A DNA stretch of 5,955 bases, taken from Rhizobium sp. LCM 4573. GTDB lineage: Bacteria > Pseudomonadota > Alphaproteobacteria > Rhizobiales > Rhizobiaceae. Of the stretch, positions 5,786 through 5,955 are shown in pieces (position 1 is the first letter of the stretch; each line of letters opens with the position of its first letter). The translations under genes and the position numbers were made by a program. Location: assembly GCF_001854865.1 (NCBI RefSeq), contig NZ_MDDW01000028.1, positions 180,453 through 186,407 on the forward strand. The letters run 5' to 3'. The notes below the pieces were generated by a model, which worked only from the letters and a program-made list of their open reading frames with translations, searched no databases and had not been told where the DNA came from.

Positions 5786-5955
5786 ATGACGAATTCAACG
5801 TCTGCGGCACCCGGCGGCGATACCTATCCGGTGCTGCCCCTGCGCGACATTGTGGTCTTCCCGCATATGATCGTGCCTCTGTTCGTCGGACGGGAAAAAT
5901 CCATTCGCGCGCTCGAAGAGGTGATGGGCTCCGACAAGCAGATCATGCTTGTCAC
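5786..5955 (+). CDS. lon: Lon ATP-dependent protease, N-terminal fragment
   Basis: The first 56 codons plus two bases of a Lon protease, a hexameric cytoplasmic AAA+ serine protease that removes damaged proteins and unstable regulators. Only the start of the N-terminal substrate-binding (LON/PUA-like) domain is visible: [20 protein letters not shown] (14-33) followed by VGREKSI, a hallmark of the family. The ATPase and the Ser-Lys protease domains lie beyond the right edge, so completeness cannot be judged. The ATG at 5786 follows AGGA (5776-5779, 6-base spacing) and precedes the conserved domain by a short polar tail, as usual. The position after clpX is the typical order in rhizobia and relatives. 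The start region is almost identical to that of clpX. Confidence 0.95.
   Translation, partial: MTNSTSAAPGGDTYPVLPLRDIVVFPHMIVPLFVGREKSIRALEEVMGSDKQIMLV

Noticed and set aside
5391..5810. 139-residue minus-strand and 103-residue plus-strand ORFs in the clpX-lon gap
   Set aside because: They overlap each other and the terminators and lon leader, and show no family resemblance or ribosome site.

Overview
This looks like a conserved chromosomal segment of an alphaproteobacterium, most likely a member of the Rhizobiaceae. The reasons are the high GC content, the gene order clpP-clpX-lon, and ClpP and ClpX sequences that read as close relatives of the rhizobial/agrobacterial proteins. This placement comes from recognising the proteins, not from a database search. 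I see no mobile element, CRISPR array, tRNA, rRNA or phage gene.

Layout. Positions 1-1479, minus strand: a gamma-glutamyltransferase precursor (ggt) whose C-terminus lies beyond the window's left edge. Positions 1583-2833, minus strand: a membrane-anchored GGDEF protein, probably a diguanylate cyclase, upstream of ggt and in the same orientation (103 bp gap). Positions 2834-3185: a divergent control region holding a striking 10+10 bp inverted repeat over the GGDEF gene's ribosome site, and a heat-shock-type promoter candidate for clpP. Then, on the plus strand: clpP (3186-3818), a 275 bp leader, clpX (4094-5371), tandem hairpin terminators, a long promoter/leader region, and the first 56 codons of lon (5786 onward).

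How it works together. ClpX is the AAA+ unfoldase that feeds substrates to the ClpP protease chamber. Lon is the second major cytoplasmic ATP-dependent protease. The trio makes a protein quality-control and regulated-proteolysis block. CTTGAA -35-like elements with the same 17-base spacing lie about 65-70 nt upstream of both the clpP and the lon translation starts, which hints at shared RpoH control. The -10 match is good at clpP and poor at lon. The minus-strand pair (c-di-GMP synthesis and periplasmic glutathione breakdown) has no evident functional link to the protease block.

I do not find a new multi-gene system here. The points worth a second look are regulatory: the inverted repeat and odd start region of the GGDEF gene, a perfect 14-bp palindrome upstream of lon, and the chain of hairpins in the lon leader.
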